64,000 bases of DNA from CAWHYG01 sp963833505 (GTDB lineage: Bacteria > Eisenbacteria > RBG-16-71-46 > CAIMUX01), in contig CAWHYG010000007.1 of NCBI GenBank assembly GCA_963833505.1, positions 992,001 to 1,056,000 on the forward strand, read 5' to 3'. The position numbers were made by a program, and so were the translations under genes. The notes under the pieces are model-generated. The model was not told the origin of the DNA. It searched no databases and was given only the letters and a program-made list of their open reading frames with translations. Position 1 is the first letter of the stretch, and every line of letters starts with the position of its first letter. This document shows positions 25,669 through 34,679 of this stretch, piece after piece.

Positions 25669-25685
25669 CTACGTCTTCGGCCCCC
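25620..25685 (-). other. Degenerate tRNA-like sequence (T-arm, acceptor and CCA)
   Basis: On the minus strand 25650-25620 reads a T-arm, then CGGCCCC-G-CCA, the normal 3' end of a tRNA. The matching 5' acceptor GGGGCCG lies at 25685-25679, inside the end of the helicase gene. Only 62 bases separate the acceptor ends, and no D-arm or anticodon arm can be folded, so it is not a working tRNA gene. A tRNA remnant or an integration-site footprint are the likeliest readings. Confidence 0.4.
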
Positions 25686-27780
25686 CCACCGCCTCGCCGA
25701 ACCACGACGAACCGGCGTCCGCGAGCGCTTCCCAGCTTGGAGCGGTCCGGAAAGACACGCCCACGGCGCGCTCGAACAGCGCTCCGTAGGCGCGCGTCTT
25801 CAACCTCGGATCCGCCACCACGAACAGCCCGCGATCCTCGCGGCGCCGGATCAGACGCCCGAAGCCCTGGCGGAATCGGGTCAGCGCCTCGGGCAGGTAG
25901 AACGTCTGGAATGGATTCCGCCCCTCGGACCGCAGCTTCTCCTGCATGGCCTCGACCAGCGGATCGGTCGGCACGAGGAAGGGCAGCCGGGCCATCAGGA
26001 GGACCTCCAGCTCTTCTCCGGGAAAGTCCACACCTTCCCAGAAACCCGCGGCGCCGAGAAGAACCGCCGGCCCCTCTCCCTGGAAACCGGCCCGCACGCG
26101 GCGATGGCCGCCGTCCAGGCCCTGCGCGAAAATCCGGATCCCGCGTTCCTCGAGCGGGCCGCGAGCGGCCGCCTCGACCCGGCGCAGCATCTCGTGGGCG
26201 GTGAAGAGAACCAGCATCTTCCGCCGGAGACGTTGTGACAGGAGGACAATTCCCTCGGCCAGAAACTCCGGGAAACCGGACTGGTTCGGCTCCGGCGCTC
26301 CCGCCAGCACCCAGGCGCCGACCTGCTCCTCCAGGTGGAACGGCGTGGACAACGCCAGCCCCTCATAGCTGTCCGGCTCGAGCCCGAGCTTCCCGGCCTG
26401 ATGCTCGAAGGCCCCATCCAGCGCCAGTGTGGCGGACGTGAGGGTGAACGCCTCCTTGCGGCGGAAGAGCGCGTCCAGAAGCTGCGGCCCCACCTCAAGC
26501 GGCGACGATCGCAGGGCGACGCCGGAAGCCGAGGCGGGCTCGATCCAGTAGACGAAACCGGAGCGCGACGGGGTCAGCAGCTCTTCCAGCTTCGTGAGCT
26601 CCGCTCGAGCCGCGTCCGCCTGCCCTGCCCCTTCGAGAAGCTCGGCCTCCTCCGAGCCCTTGAGGAGACGGCGGACCTGGTCGGTCATCTCCCCGACGCG
26701 ATCGAGATGGATCTGAAGCCCGGAGCAGAACGACAGGCCCGCAGCCGGGAAGAGATCCTCCCGGACCTCGGCCCCCGGGCCGTAGCGCAACCGTAGATCG
26801 GCCGAGCGGGGAAAGGCCGGCGCCGACCTCAGCTCGGCCCAGAACGAGCGCGCGTGCAGCGACAACCGCGAGGTCTCGGTTTCCAGCTCCCGGATCTCGT
26901 TCTGGATCCGGTTCTTCTCCTCGCGGTCCGGGTGCGCCCGCAGCGCCTTCCGCAGGTGCTCGGACAGGCCGGGCTCGCCGCGGCCTCCCAACCCTTTGAG
27001 AGCCGCTTCCAGGCCCTGCTCGCTGACCGAGTAGCTCAGGGGCTCGGCCGCGACGCGAGGCAGATGGTGCGCCTCGTCGCAGATCCCCGCCTTCCATTCG
27101 GGAAGCCCTCCGGTGTCGGAGAAGAGATCCAGGACCAACAGCGCGTGGTTGACGATGACGAGATGCGCGTCCCGGGCCCGGGCGCGGGAGAGCTTGTAGA
27201 AGCAGCCCGTATCCGGCGAGCAGCGGGACGTCGCGCAGACGCGGCCCTCGCTCGAGATGCGGGGGAAGGCCGCCAGGATGCGGCCGCCCGACTTGCCCTC
27301 GGGAACGGGCGCCTCGGAAAGGTCGCCGGTCTCGGTGTATTCCGCCCAGCGGCCCAGGGCGCGTTCCAGATCCTCTCCCTCGGCCGTGCCGCGCACCTCG
27401 TCCAGGTAGTGGTTCCAGCGCGCACGGCAGAGATAGTTGGACCGGCCCTTGAGCACGACGGCCCGGATTTCCCGATTGATGATCCTCCGCGCGTGCGGGA
27501 GATCCTTCTCCAGGATCTGATCCTGCAGCCCGCGCGTGTAGGTCGAGATCAGAAGCTGCGAACGGGACTCGATGGCCCAGAGGATTCCGGGCAGAAGATA
27601 GGCCAGGGACTTGCCGACGCCGGTGGGCGCTTCGACCAGAAGGCGTCCGCCCTGGTTCAGGGTTCGATAGACCGCCTCCGCCATGTCGCCCTGCTGAGAG
27701 CGCCACTCGAAATGCGGAGCCAGCACCCTCGAAAGGGAGCCCGCCGGGGCGAAGATTTCCGCGACCTTGGACGGGTTCAC
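25669..27780 (-). CDS. DinG/XPD-like ATP-dependent DNA helicase
   Basis: 703 residues, typical of superfamily 2 DinG-type 5'-3' helicases that resolve R-loops and damaged replication forks. Walker A is 'APTGVGKS' (51-58) and the DEAH box D234-E-A-H237. Four cysteines, C117, C181, C186 and C192, are placed as in the iron-sulfur cluster of XPD/DinG. Motif VI is 'QGFGRLIRRREDRG'. The last residues overlap the tRNA-like sequence at 25620-25685. It is transcribed alone on the minus strand and faces the FG-GAP gene. Confidence 0.9.
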   Translation of the reverse strand: MNPSKVAEIFAPAGSLSRVLAPHFEWRSQQGDMAEAVYRTLNQGGRLLVEAPTGVGKSLAYLLPGILWAIESRSQLLISTYTRGLQDQILEKDLPHARRIINREIRAVVLKGRSNYLCRARWNHYLDEVRGTAEGEDLERALGRWAEYTETGDLSEAPVPEGKSGGRILAAFPRISSEGRVCATSRCSPDTGCFYKLSRARARDAHLVIVNHALLVLDLFSDTGGLPEWKAGICDEAHHLPRVAAEPLSYSVSEQGLEAALKGLGGRGEPGLSEHLRKALRAHPDREEKNRIQNEIRELETETSRLSLHARSFWAELRSAPAFPRSADLRLRYGPGAEVREDLFPAAGLSFCSGLQIHLDRVGEMTDQVRRLLKGSEEAELLEGAGQADAARAELTKLEELLTPSRSGFVYWIEPASASGVALRSSPLEVGPQLLDALFRRKEAFTLTSATLALDGAFEHQAGKLGLEPDSYEGLALSTPFHLEEQVGAWVLAGAPEPNQSGFPEFLAEGIVLLSQRLRRKMLVLFTAHEMLRRVEAAARGPLEERGIRIFAQGLDGGHRRVRAGFQGEGPAVLLGAAGFWEGVDFPGEELEVLLMARLPFLVPTDPLVEAMQEKLRSEGRNPFQTFYLPEALTRFRQGFGRLIRRREDRGLFVVADPRLKTRAYGALFERAVGVSFRTAPSWEALADAGSSWFGEAVGGPKT

Positions 27781-28175
27781 CGAATCACTCCGTGGCGGCG
27801 GGTCGATGACCGGGAAACGCGGCCGCGGGCGCGATTCCCGGAGACAGCGGTCTTTTCAGGGTCCGCAGATCACGGACAGTAGCGAGCGCGGCGAGCGCCC
27901 GCAAGCCCGGGCGCCGGCCGCCCTGGATCCCGGAGCCCATTGCACAACCAGCGCTCACGTTGCCCATTAGAAACTCTATATTGCCGCGGCGGCGCCGGAA
28001 GCCTATCAAATCCTTGTCCGCATTTGACTCGGAGAAGCGCGGGTTGCGGCCGATCTACGGAGGGAGGGCGACCCCGCCGGGATGCGACACGGGAAGCGAC
28101 GGGACACAGGAGCGGGTCCGTCGCGTCGGAAGGGATCACAGGTAGTGCCTCCCGAGCCGGGAGGAGGAGGTTTCG
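27781..28175. other. Divergent intergenic region
   Basis: About 395 bp between the helicase and cytochrome genes, which are transcribed away from each other, so it should contain both promoters. The AT-richest part is 27955-27985 (gttgcccattagaaactctatattg), but the spacing of its hexamers is not convincing. The cytochrome ATG has a good ribosome site (gggaggaggtttcg). Nothing else recognised. Confidence 0.5.
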
Positions 28176-29258
28176 ATGAATCCACGATGGAGCCGGTGGA
28201 CGGAATCCGCGGTCCTGTTGCTCGCCGCCGCGGTGATCATCGCCGGATGCACGGGAAAGGACGGGGCCACCGGACCCCAGGGCCTTCCGGGACAGAACGG
28301 CGCCGCGGGAGTGTCCGGAACCGCCGATTGCGCGCAATGCCACGGGAACAGCGACAGCCTCATTGTCGCGCGGGTGGACCAATGGAACCACTCCTTGCAC
28401 GCCAGCGAGGACATTCTGAACGAAACCGACGTCTACAGCCCGACCGGCTGCGACGCCGCGATCTGTCATACCAGCGAGGGGTTCGCCTCCAACCTGGCCG
28501 GAAGCCCGGCGGCTCCGGAGAATCCGACCCCGATCGGATGCCGGACCTGCCACGATTCCCTGCACACGGTTCCGCACAACTTCCACCGGCGGGCCACCGG
28601 CCCCTACACGCTCAAGAACGGCGCGGTTGAGAACATCGGCCAGGGCAATCTGTGCCTAAACTGCCACCATTCGAGACTCGACGAGCGCACGATCCCCCAG
28701 CCGGGCGACACCACGACGGTCAAGATGACGAGCGCCCACTACGGACCGCACGAAGGCCCGATCGCCGAGACCTACGTGGGGACCGGCGCCTACCCGACCA
28801 GCCTGACCCTGGGAAGCAGCCCTCATCCCACGACGGTCCCCGACGGGTGCGTCACCTGCCACATGTACCTCCCGATCGGCACCATGGTCGGCGGCCACAG
28901 CTTCATGATGTCGGCCCCGATCGGCGGGGACAACGTGGCGGTCTGCAACCAGTCGGGTTGCCATGCGGGAGAGAACCTGAAGAACTTCAACCGTAACGGC
29001 GTCCAGGCCACCTTCGCCGATACGTTGACGGCCTTGCGGAATCTCCTCGTGGCCAAGAACCTGATCGTCGCTTCCGGCCCCGACTCCAACGGGTCGGCCT
29101 ATCCCAAGCGGGTCTCCGGGCAGGACGCCGGCGCCATCTACAACTTCCGCCTGGCCCTCAAGGATCTGAGCCAGGGGGTCCACAACACGACCTACACGAT
29201 GCAGATGATGGAAGCCACGCTCAGCTATCTGAGAGGAAACGGCTGGGTGGTTCCCTAG
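28176..29258 (+). CDS. Multihaem c-type cytochrome lipoprotein with collagen-like stub
   Basis: 360 residues. A lipoprotein signal ends at Cys25 (IIAGC). Residues 27-48 are seven Gly-X-Y triplets (GKDGATGPQGLPGQNGAAG...), an unusual collagen-like spacer. Haem-binding motifs follow: CXXCH at 52-56, 122-126, 160-164 and 225-229, and two CX4CH at 92-98 and 257-263, for up to six haems, with further histidines as distal ligands. CX4CH is known from cytochrome c3-type proteins. The likely role is electron transfer at the outer membrane or periplasm; the partner is unknown since no oxidoreductase lies next to it. Confidence 0.9.
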   Translation: MNPRWSRWTESAVLLLAAAVIIAGCTGKDGATGPQGLPGQNGAAGVSGTADCAQCHGNSDSLIVARVDQWNHSLHASEDILNETDVYSPTGCDAAICHTSEGFASNLAGSPAAPENPTPIGCRTCHDSLHTVPHNFHRRATGPYTLKNGAVENIGQGNLCLNCHHSRLDERTIPQPGDTTTVKMTSAHYGPHEGPIAETYVGTGAYPTSLTLGSSPHPTTVPDGCVTCHMYLPIGTMVGGHSFMMSAPIGGDNVAVCNQSGCHAGENLKNFNRNGVQATFADTLTALRNLLVAKNLIVASGPDSNGSAYPKRVSGQDAGAIYNFRLALKDLSQGVHNTTYTMQMMEATLSYLRGNGWVVP

Positions 29259-29554
29259 GGGGAGCCCGAATTCGAGGTTCGATACCCTCGAACGGACGAA
29301 CGCAGTCGGGGGACCGTCCGGACGGAGCTTTGATCGGCTCGTCCCGGCGGTCCCCATCGATTTCAGCGGCGTCGTGCAGCCAGCCCGCCATTGCCCGAAG
29401 TCCCGCGAGCGCTTATCCTCCACCCGGCTTCACTCCGAAAGCCGGCGTCTTCAGAACTCGAGCTGGAGGTCCAACGAGTCCATCCCGCCTCGGGCGGTAA
29501 TGGGTGCAGTGCCAGGCGCGCGCGCTCGACGCGGGCTTGTTCATGGGAGGTCTC

Positions 29555-30718
29555 ATGCGTCTCGGCGTTCTCGGCGCGGGCCTGCAGGGCACCGCGTGCG
29601 TCCTCTACTGGCTGCGGCAATCCGACGTCCGGGAGGTCGTCGCCTTCGACTCGGATCCGGAAAAGCTGGACGCGATCCGGCGCCGGTTCCCGCAGGAACG
29701 GGTCCGTGTCGGGGAGCTTGACGCCGGGAATTCCGGAGATCTGGCTCGCGCCCTGACCGGGCTCGACGCGGCGGTCAGCGCGGTTCCCTATTTTCTCAAC
29801 CTGGCCGTGACCCGCGCGGCCATCGAAGCGCGGACGCCGCTGGTCGATCTGGGCGGCAATACCGAGGTCGTCTTCAAACAACGGGCGCTGGACGCGGAAG
29901 CCAGGACCGCCGGCATCGCCGTGCTGCCCGACCAGGGACTGGCCCCGGGTCTGGCCGGTATCCTCGCGGCGTACGGAATCCGCGATTTCGAGGAGGTGCG
30001 TTCGGTCCGCCTCCGCGTGGGCGGGCTGCCTCAGAAGCCGGCCGGTCCGCTCGGCTATGCCCTGGTCTTTTCGATCCACGGCCTTCTCAATGAGTACGCG
30101 GGCGAGGCCGTCGTGCTGGAGGACGGGGAGATCCGGCGGAAGCCCACGCTCACCGGAGTCGAGTCCATCCGATTTCCCGAACCGGTCGGGCTCTGCCAGG
30201 CCGCGGTCACCTCGGGCGGAACGTCGACCCTGCCGTGGACTTTCGCGGGGCGGGTTCGCGACCTGGACTACAAGACGGTGCGCTATCCGGGGCACTGGTC
30301 GCGCATGGCCCTGCTCAAGGACCTGGGCTTCCTCGAAACCCGGCCGATGGCCGTCGGGCGGGCGCGCGTCACGCCGAGGGACGCGCTGGCGGCGATCCTG
30401 GAACCGGTTCTGAGCGTGCCGGAGGTCCGGGACCTCGTGGTGCTCCGCGTGCGCGTGCAGGGCACGCGCGGCGGCCGGCGCTGTCTGCGGCAATACGACC
30501 TGATGGACTTCTTCGACGAGGCCACGGGGCTGACGTCCATGATGCGGACGACCGGCTTCCCGGCCGCCGAATCGGCCCTGCTGCTGGCTCGACGGAAGGT
30601 GGAGGCCGTAGGGGTGGTCGCGGCGGAAGAGGTCGTTCCCGGGGGCGTCTATCTCGAGGCCCTGCGGGCGAGCGGCCTCCGCATTCGGGAAGTCGAGGCG
30701 ACCGAGTCGGAAGGCTGA
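29555..30718 (+). CDS. Saccharopine dehydrogenase-like / lysine 6-dehydrogenase-like oxidoreductase
   Basis: 387 residues from ATG 29555, picked because GGGAGG stands just upstream and the Rossmann motif 'MRLGVLGAGLQGTACVLYWL' begins at once. The NAD(P)-binding half continues with 'EVVAFDSDPEKLDAI' and 'AVSAVPYFLNLAVTRAAI'; 'VDLGGNTEVV' and 'LPDQGLAPGL' are typical of saccharopine-dehydrogenase-family proteins, including L-lysine 6-dehydrogenase. The exact substrate cannot be read from sequence; an amino-acid oxidoreductase in lysine or polyamine metabolism is likely. Its 3' end faces the 31138 gene across a block of hairpin repeats. Confidence 0.85.
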   Translation: MRLGVLGAGLQGTACVLYWLRQSDVREVVAFDSDPEKLDAIRRRFPQERVRVGELDAGNSGDLARALTGLDAAVSAVPYFLNLAVTRAAIEARTPLVDLGGNTEVVFKQRALDAEARTAGIAVLPDQGLAPGLAGILAAYGIRDFEEVRSVRLRVGGLPQKPAGPLGYALVFSIHGLLNEYAGEAVVLEDGEIRRKPTLTGVESIRFPEPVGLCQAAVTSGGTSTLPWTFAGRVRDLDYKTVRYPGHWSRMALLKDLGFLETRPMAVGRARVTPRDALAAILEPVLSVPEVRDLVVLRVRVQGTRGGRRCLRQYDLMDFFDEATGLTSMMRTTGFPAAESALLLARRKVEAVGVVAAEEVVPGGVYLEALRASGLRIREVEATESEG

Positions 30719-30751
30719 TTTCCCTGCGCCGCAAGACTGAGTGAGATCCGC

Positions 30752-31093
30752 ACGGCGCGCCGAGGCGCGCGCTGGCCCCGAGTCATCCAGAGCGCGCGCC
30801 GTTCCGGCGCAGGGAGACATCCGACGAGGAGAGCCGGCGCCGACCCGACGCGCCATGACTGCGCTGCACAGCTGAGTGAAATACGGCGCTGCCAAGGCGC
30901 CGGACCGACGAGGAGCGGTGTCTCCCGGAGCCGGACATAAGCGCCGCGCGATTCCAGGTGCGTGAGGATTCCCCGGCGGTTTTCGCACGGCGCGCCGAGG
31001 CGCGCGCTGGCCCCGAGTCATTCAGAGCGCGCGCCGTTCCGGCGCAGGGAGATATCCGACGAGGAGGGCCGGCGCCGACCCCGACGCGTCATG
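30752..31093. repeat. Composite hairpin repeats (A-B-A) between convergent genes
   Basis: Unit A occurs at about 30752-30856 and 30986-31093. Each A contains the inverted repeat GGCGCGCGCT...AGCGCGCGCC and then 'gggagacatccgacgagga'. Unit B occurs at about 30857-30956 and contains a CGGCGC...GCGCCG hairpin followed by 'gacgaggagcggtgtctccc'. The same A and B units reappear at 37407-37747. The position between two converging 3' ends suggests a role at transcript ends, as for BIME repeats. Confidence 0.85.
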
Positions 31094-31137
31094 AACGCGC
31101 CTTTGTGGGGTCAGGTGACGGCGTAGACGCCGAACGC

Positions 31138-31989
31138 TCAGCGGGCCCGCTCGCGAACCTGAAGGATCTCGAGGTACCGCGCGAGGCGTCGCACCCGGAG
31201 TTTGTCCTGGTGCTTCGAGTAGCAGAGGATCATGCCTCTGAGCGCGCGGACGGCGATCTCCCGGCCCTCGACTTCCTGGATGTACTCTTCCTTCGCGTGG
31301 TAGTCGCGCAGGTACGCGACGACGCATTCCCGGCGATCGAACGTCCGTCCGCCGTAGAACGGATCGACGAAGATCTCCTCGGAGCCGGACTCGTATTTGA
31401 CCAGGAAGTGATTGGGAAGGCCGATGCCCACGAAAGGCAGGCCGAGGCGCCGGCCCACCAGCAGGTAGACGACGCCCAGCAGAACAGGCGAGCCCCGCCG
31501 GGTTTCCAGGACGCGGTGCAGGCTGGTCGCGGCGGGATCATCCCAGTCGGGCGCTACGCCCGAAAACTTCATCTGCCCGTGGAAGACCAGGTTGAACGCC
31601 CGAACCCGCTCGAGCGGCGTCTGCGCGCCGGCCAGCCGCGGGCGAACCCGGGCCGCGATGTCATCCAGGGGCCATGAGATCTCCTCGCGCCGCAGCTCCG
31701 GGGACTCCACCCGCGCCAGCGCCCAGAAGATCCCTTCGAGGTCGAGCGCCGCGTCGTCCGCCGCCGTCATGGACTGAAGGTCCCGCTCGATCTGATCGAG
31801 CGAGAGGAGACTCAGGGCGTGCCGGGCCCGAATGCGCAGGCGCGCATCCGCGGACTCGCAGGCTTCGCGAAGCGAAGGCAACGCTTCCGCGCCGAGGGAC
31901 GCGAGCTGCTCCCACACCAGGTTCGTGATCTTGGGATCTTCATCCGACAAGAGCGAGACCAGCGCCCGAATTTCCGAGGTGGCAGGCAT
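31138..31989 (-). CDS. SirB1/transglutaminase-like family protein
   Basis: 283 residues. The N-terminal 110 residues are helical and HEAT-like ('TNLVWEQLASLGAEALPSLR', 'RIRARHALSLL'). The C-terminal part matches the SirB1-type transglutaminase-like fold: 'FNLVFHGQMKFSG', 'ATSLHRVLETRRGSPVLLGV', 'VYLLVGRRLGLPFVGIGLPN' and 'HFLVKYESG'. The usual active-site cysteine position is occupied by Ser/Pro in 'RRGSPVLLG', as in many family members, so enzymatic activity is doubtful. Role unknown. It is monocistronic and convergent with the 29555 gene. Confidence 0.82.
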   Translation of the reverse strand: MPATSEIRALVSLLSDEDPKITNLVWEQLASLGAEALPSLREACESADARLRIRARHALSLLSLDQIERDLQSMTAADDAALDLEGIFWALARVESPELRREEISWPLDDIAARVRPRLAGAQTPLERVRAFNLVFHGQMKFSGVAPDWDDPAATSLHRVLETRRGSPVLLGVVYLLVGRRLGLPFVGIGLPNHFLVKYESGSEEIFVDPFYGGRTFDRRECVVAYLRDYHAKEEYIQEVEGREIAVRALRGMILCYSKHQDKLRVRRLARYLEILQVRERAR

Positions 31990-32187
31990 TCGAGTCTCCC
32001 GGGGACGTAAAAACCCTCCGCTCCCCCGAGCCGGGGAAGCGGCGCCAATCGCGATTCACGATAGCAGCCGTTCCGAAGGCGCTCAACGCCAAATCCGATC
32101 CGCCCGTTTCGGCCAGGTCCCCGACGCAAGCGGACGGATCGGCGTGATGTGCCGTCGATTGGCCGGGCGGGCCATCCCGCCCCGCTC

Positions 32188-33093
32188 TCAGTTGGGTTCG
32201 TGGAAGCGGATGTAGTCGTGGACCGGCTGGTAGGCCATCTCCAGGGTCAGGACCCGGTTGCCGGCGGATCCTTGGGCAGCGGTCACATGGATCTTCGCGT
32301 AGTTGCGGTGGCCGTACTGGTCCAACGGGGTGCGGAGGGCTACGACCTCGTTGTTCGGATCAGGACCGAGATCCACCTCCGAGCTCCACCCGGTATCCGA
32401 AGTGGACAGGCTGTCCCACGCCACGCCGCTGCCCAGGGCCTTGATGTCGCACTTGCTCCAGGCGCTGCCCAGAAGATACGGGCTCTTGAAGGCGAGGTCC
32501 GCGGTGGCGCTGTCGCCGGAAACCGCCGTCGTCCCGAGGTACACGTTGACGTGCGCCGTGTTGTCATTCGGCGGGGCGCTGGTCATGTGCCAGACCAGGC
32601 CGGTCGACAGCTCGAGGCCGCTGGCGCTGTCGGAGGCGAACTCCGCGAGCTTGATGCCCGAAAAGTACTCCCGCGGGGCGGTGTTGATCTCGTCGGTGGG
32701 CTGGCTGATGTCGCTTCCCTTGACCGCGCGGACCGCATAGTACGAGATCTGACCCATGGGCGGGGTCGAATCCGAGTAGGTGAAGCTGGTGATGTTGCGA
32801 GCCACAAGACGATGGAGGGCGATCTGCGCGTCGCTCAGCCCGACCATGGTCGAATCGCTCCGGTAGATCGCATACCCATCCACGTCGGAAGTGCTGTTGG
32901 TCCAGATGAGAATGACCTGGGGGGGATTGTCGGCCATCGAGAAGATCAGATTCGTCGGGGGATTCAGGGTGCCGGGCGTAACGGTGGTCGGACTGCTGCT
33001 GCTGCTGCAACCCATCCCAAGCGCGAAAAGGACTCCGATCAGCGCCGGAACAAGCCAGACGCCGGGGCGCGACAGGGTGGACGTCGTCGTCAT
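32188..33093 (-). CDS. Lipoprotein with fibronectin type III domain
   Basis: 301 residues. Signal peptide with lipobox cysteine in 'LGMGCSSSSS' (about residue 29), followed by a Ser/Thr/Pro linker. Residues 43-125 are a fibronectin-III domain ('PPTNLIFSMADNPPQVILIW', 'DVDGYAIYRSD', 'ISYYAVRAVKG'). The C-terminal 170 residues are beta-rich and unassigned. A very strong ribosome site (aggaggag) precedes ATG 33093. Expected to be anchored in the envelope; partner unknown. Confidence 0.82.
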   Translation of the reverse strand: MTTTSTLSRPGVWLVPALIGVLFALGMGCSSSSSPTTVTPGTLNPPTNLIFSMADNPPQVILIWTNSTSDVDGYAIYRSDSTMVGLSDAQIALHRLVARNITSFTYSDSTPPMGQISYYAVRAVKGSDISQPTDEINTAPREYFSGIKLAEFASDSASGLELSTGLVWHMTSAPPNDNTAHVNVYLGTTAVSGDSATADLAFKSPYLLGSAWSKCDIKALGSGVAWDSLSTSDTGWSSEVDLGPDPNNEVVALRTPLDQYGHRNYAKIHVTAAQGSAGNRVLTLEMAYQPVHDYIRFHEPN

Positions 33094-33301
33094 GATCTCC
33101 TCCTGGTCATTCCCAATCTCTCGATCGCCTCGCCGGCTTGATCCGGACGGACCCGGCCGGGCAGCGTCGCCGCAGACTCCTGGCCCCGAGGACCTGAGGA
33201 AGATTATCGCGGCAGACGCTGGCCCCGCGCAATCCCCGTTGTTATGCTGTCAGCCGGCCCGTCGGGGCCGCCGGGCCCGTTCCAGGCAGAGGAGGATTCA
33301 C

Positions 33302-34471
33302 TTGCCGCGCCATCCGATCGAAGAGTTCTCCCTTTCGCGCCTCGTCCGTCTCATTCGCCAGTTGTCCGTTCTCCCCGTCGCGCCCTACCACGAGAGAGCC
33401 GTCCTGGCCTGCCTCGTCCGCGAGTCGGAACGGGCTGGGATCGAGTTCGCCCTGGACCGCTGGGGCAACCTGGTCACCCGGTATCGTCGCGGCCGGGCGG
33501 CCCCGGTCACGTATCTGGCGCACACGGATCATCCCGGCCTGGTCACGACCGAATCCCACGGCCGGCGGGCGCGGGGCCGCTGGTTCGGCGGCGTCAGAAA
33601 GCGCTACTTCCGGAAGGGGCGGGTGCGAGTGTCCGCCGCGGGCCGCGACTATCGGGGAATCGTGACGAGCGTCGAGACCGATTCGGAAGACCGCGTGACC
33701 TGGGTGCGCCTTTGGATGGACGAGCCGACGCCGCCCGGGGCGGTCGGAAGCTGGGACCTGGCGCCGTTTCGGCGCGCCGGGCGCCTGATCGAGCTGCGTG
33801 GAGCCGACGACCTGGTCGGTTGCGCTGCCATTCTGGCTACGATGATCACCCTGGCCGAGCAGGAGGCGACGGCGGACGTGCACGCCGTATTCACCCGGGC
33901 GGAAGAGGATGGATTGAACGGCGCCTTCGGCCTCGGGCGCGACCAGGGTCTTCCGATGGAGACGCCCGTGGTGGTGGTGGAATGCAGCCGGCTTCTTCCC
34001 TCGGCCCAGCAGGGGCTCGGCCCGGTCGTCCGTGTCGGCGATCGAATGTCCGTGTTCGATCCGGCGCTGACGGCGGATCTGGCCGGTGTCGCGTCGGAGC
34101 TCCGGGAGAAGATCCCCCACTTCCGCTATCAACGCGCGCTCATGGACGGCGGCGTCTGCGAGGCCAGCGCTCTCGACCGTTTTGGCTACCGCACGGGCGG
34201 GCTGGCGCTGTCGCTCGGCAACTACCACAACATGGGCGAATCGGGGCCGGCGCCCGAGACGATCCACCTCGATGACTTTCGCGACCTCTACCGGTTGCTG
34301 CTGGCTTTCGCCGTCCGGCGCCCCGGTCCGCGGAAGCGGGATCTCCTGACCGACCGGATGCGCCAGCGTTTCCGCGTCGCCGGTCCGAGGCTTCTGGCCA
34401 CGCATCCCTTCGGCACGGGGATGGAAGGCGACCGGGACCCGGCCATCCTGGCCGATCACCGCCGCCCTTAG
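33302..34471 (+). CDS. M42/M28-like metallo-aminopeptidase
   Basis: 389 residues. TTG 33302 was chosen as the start because 'gaggaggattcac' lies just before it and upstream codons do not look coding. Metal-ligand positions of the M42/M28/M20 fold are visible: H in 'LAHTDHPGLV', D in 'LRGADDLVGCAAI', E-E in 'TRAEEDGLNGA', E in 'VVVECSR' and H in 'NYHNMGES'. A two-zinc or cobalt cytosolic peptidase is inferred. The final 40 residues (LTDRMRQRF...) are family-atypical. No close operon partner. Confidence 0.82.
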   Translation: MPRHPIEEFSLSRLVRLIRQLSVLPVAPYHERAVLACLVRESERAGIEFALDRWGNLVTRYRRGRAAPVTYLAHTDHPGLVTTESHGRRARGRWFGGVRKRYFRKGRVRVSAAGRDYRGIVTSVETDSEDRVTWVRLWMDEPTPPGAVGSWDLAPFRRAGRLIELRGADDLVGCAAILATMITLAEQEATADVHAVFTRAEEDGLNGAFGLGRDQGLPMETPVVVVECSRLLPSAQQGLGPVVRVGDRMSVFDPALTADLAGVASELREKIPHFRYQRALMDGGVCEASALDRFGYRTGGLALSLGNYHNMGESGPAPETIHLDDFRDLYRLLLAFAVRRPGPRKRDLLTDRMRQRFRVAGPRLLATHPFGTGMEGDRDPAILADHRRP

Positions 34472-34679
34472 CGGCGAGTCCGCCGAGACCATCGCGGAGC
34501 ACATGGGCCATCTGCGATACGAGCAGCGGTGGGCAGCCGGGACGAGGCCCGGCGTCGGGCGCGGGGCCGGCCTCTTCGAACCCGGTGACCCGAGCCAGGC
34601 GTTCCGTTCCGGGGCGAAGCGAGTGGACGTTGACCGGACCCCGCGGGCCGATCCAGCATCAATCCAGAGGTAGGGCAGA

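Noticed and set aside
25620..25685. A functional tRNA gene
   Set aside because: Acceptor and T-arm are good, but only 62 bases are available and no D-arm or anticodon arm can be folded; it also overlaps the helicase gene.
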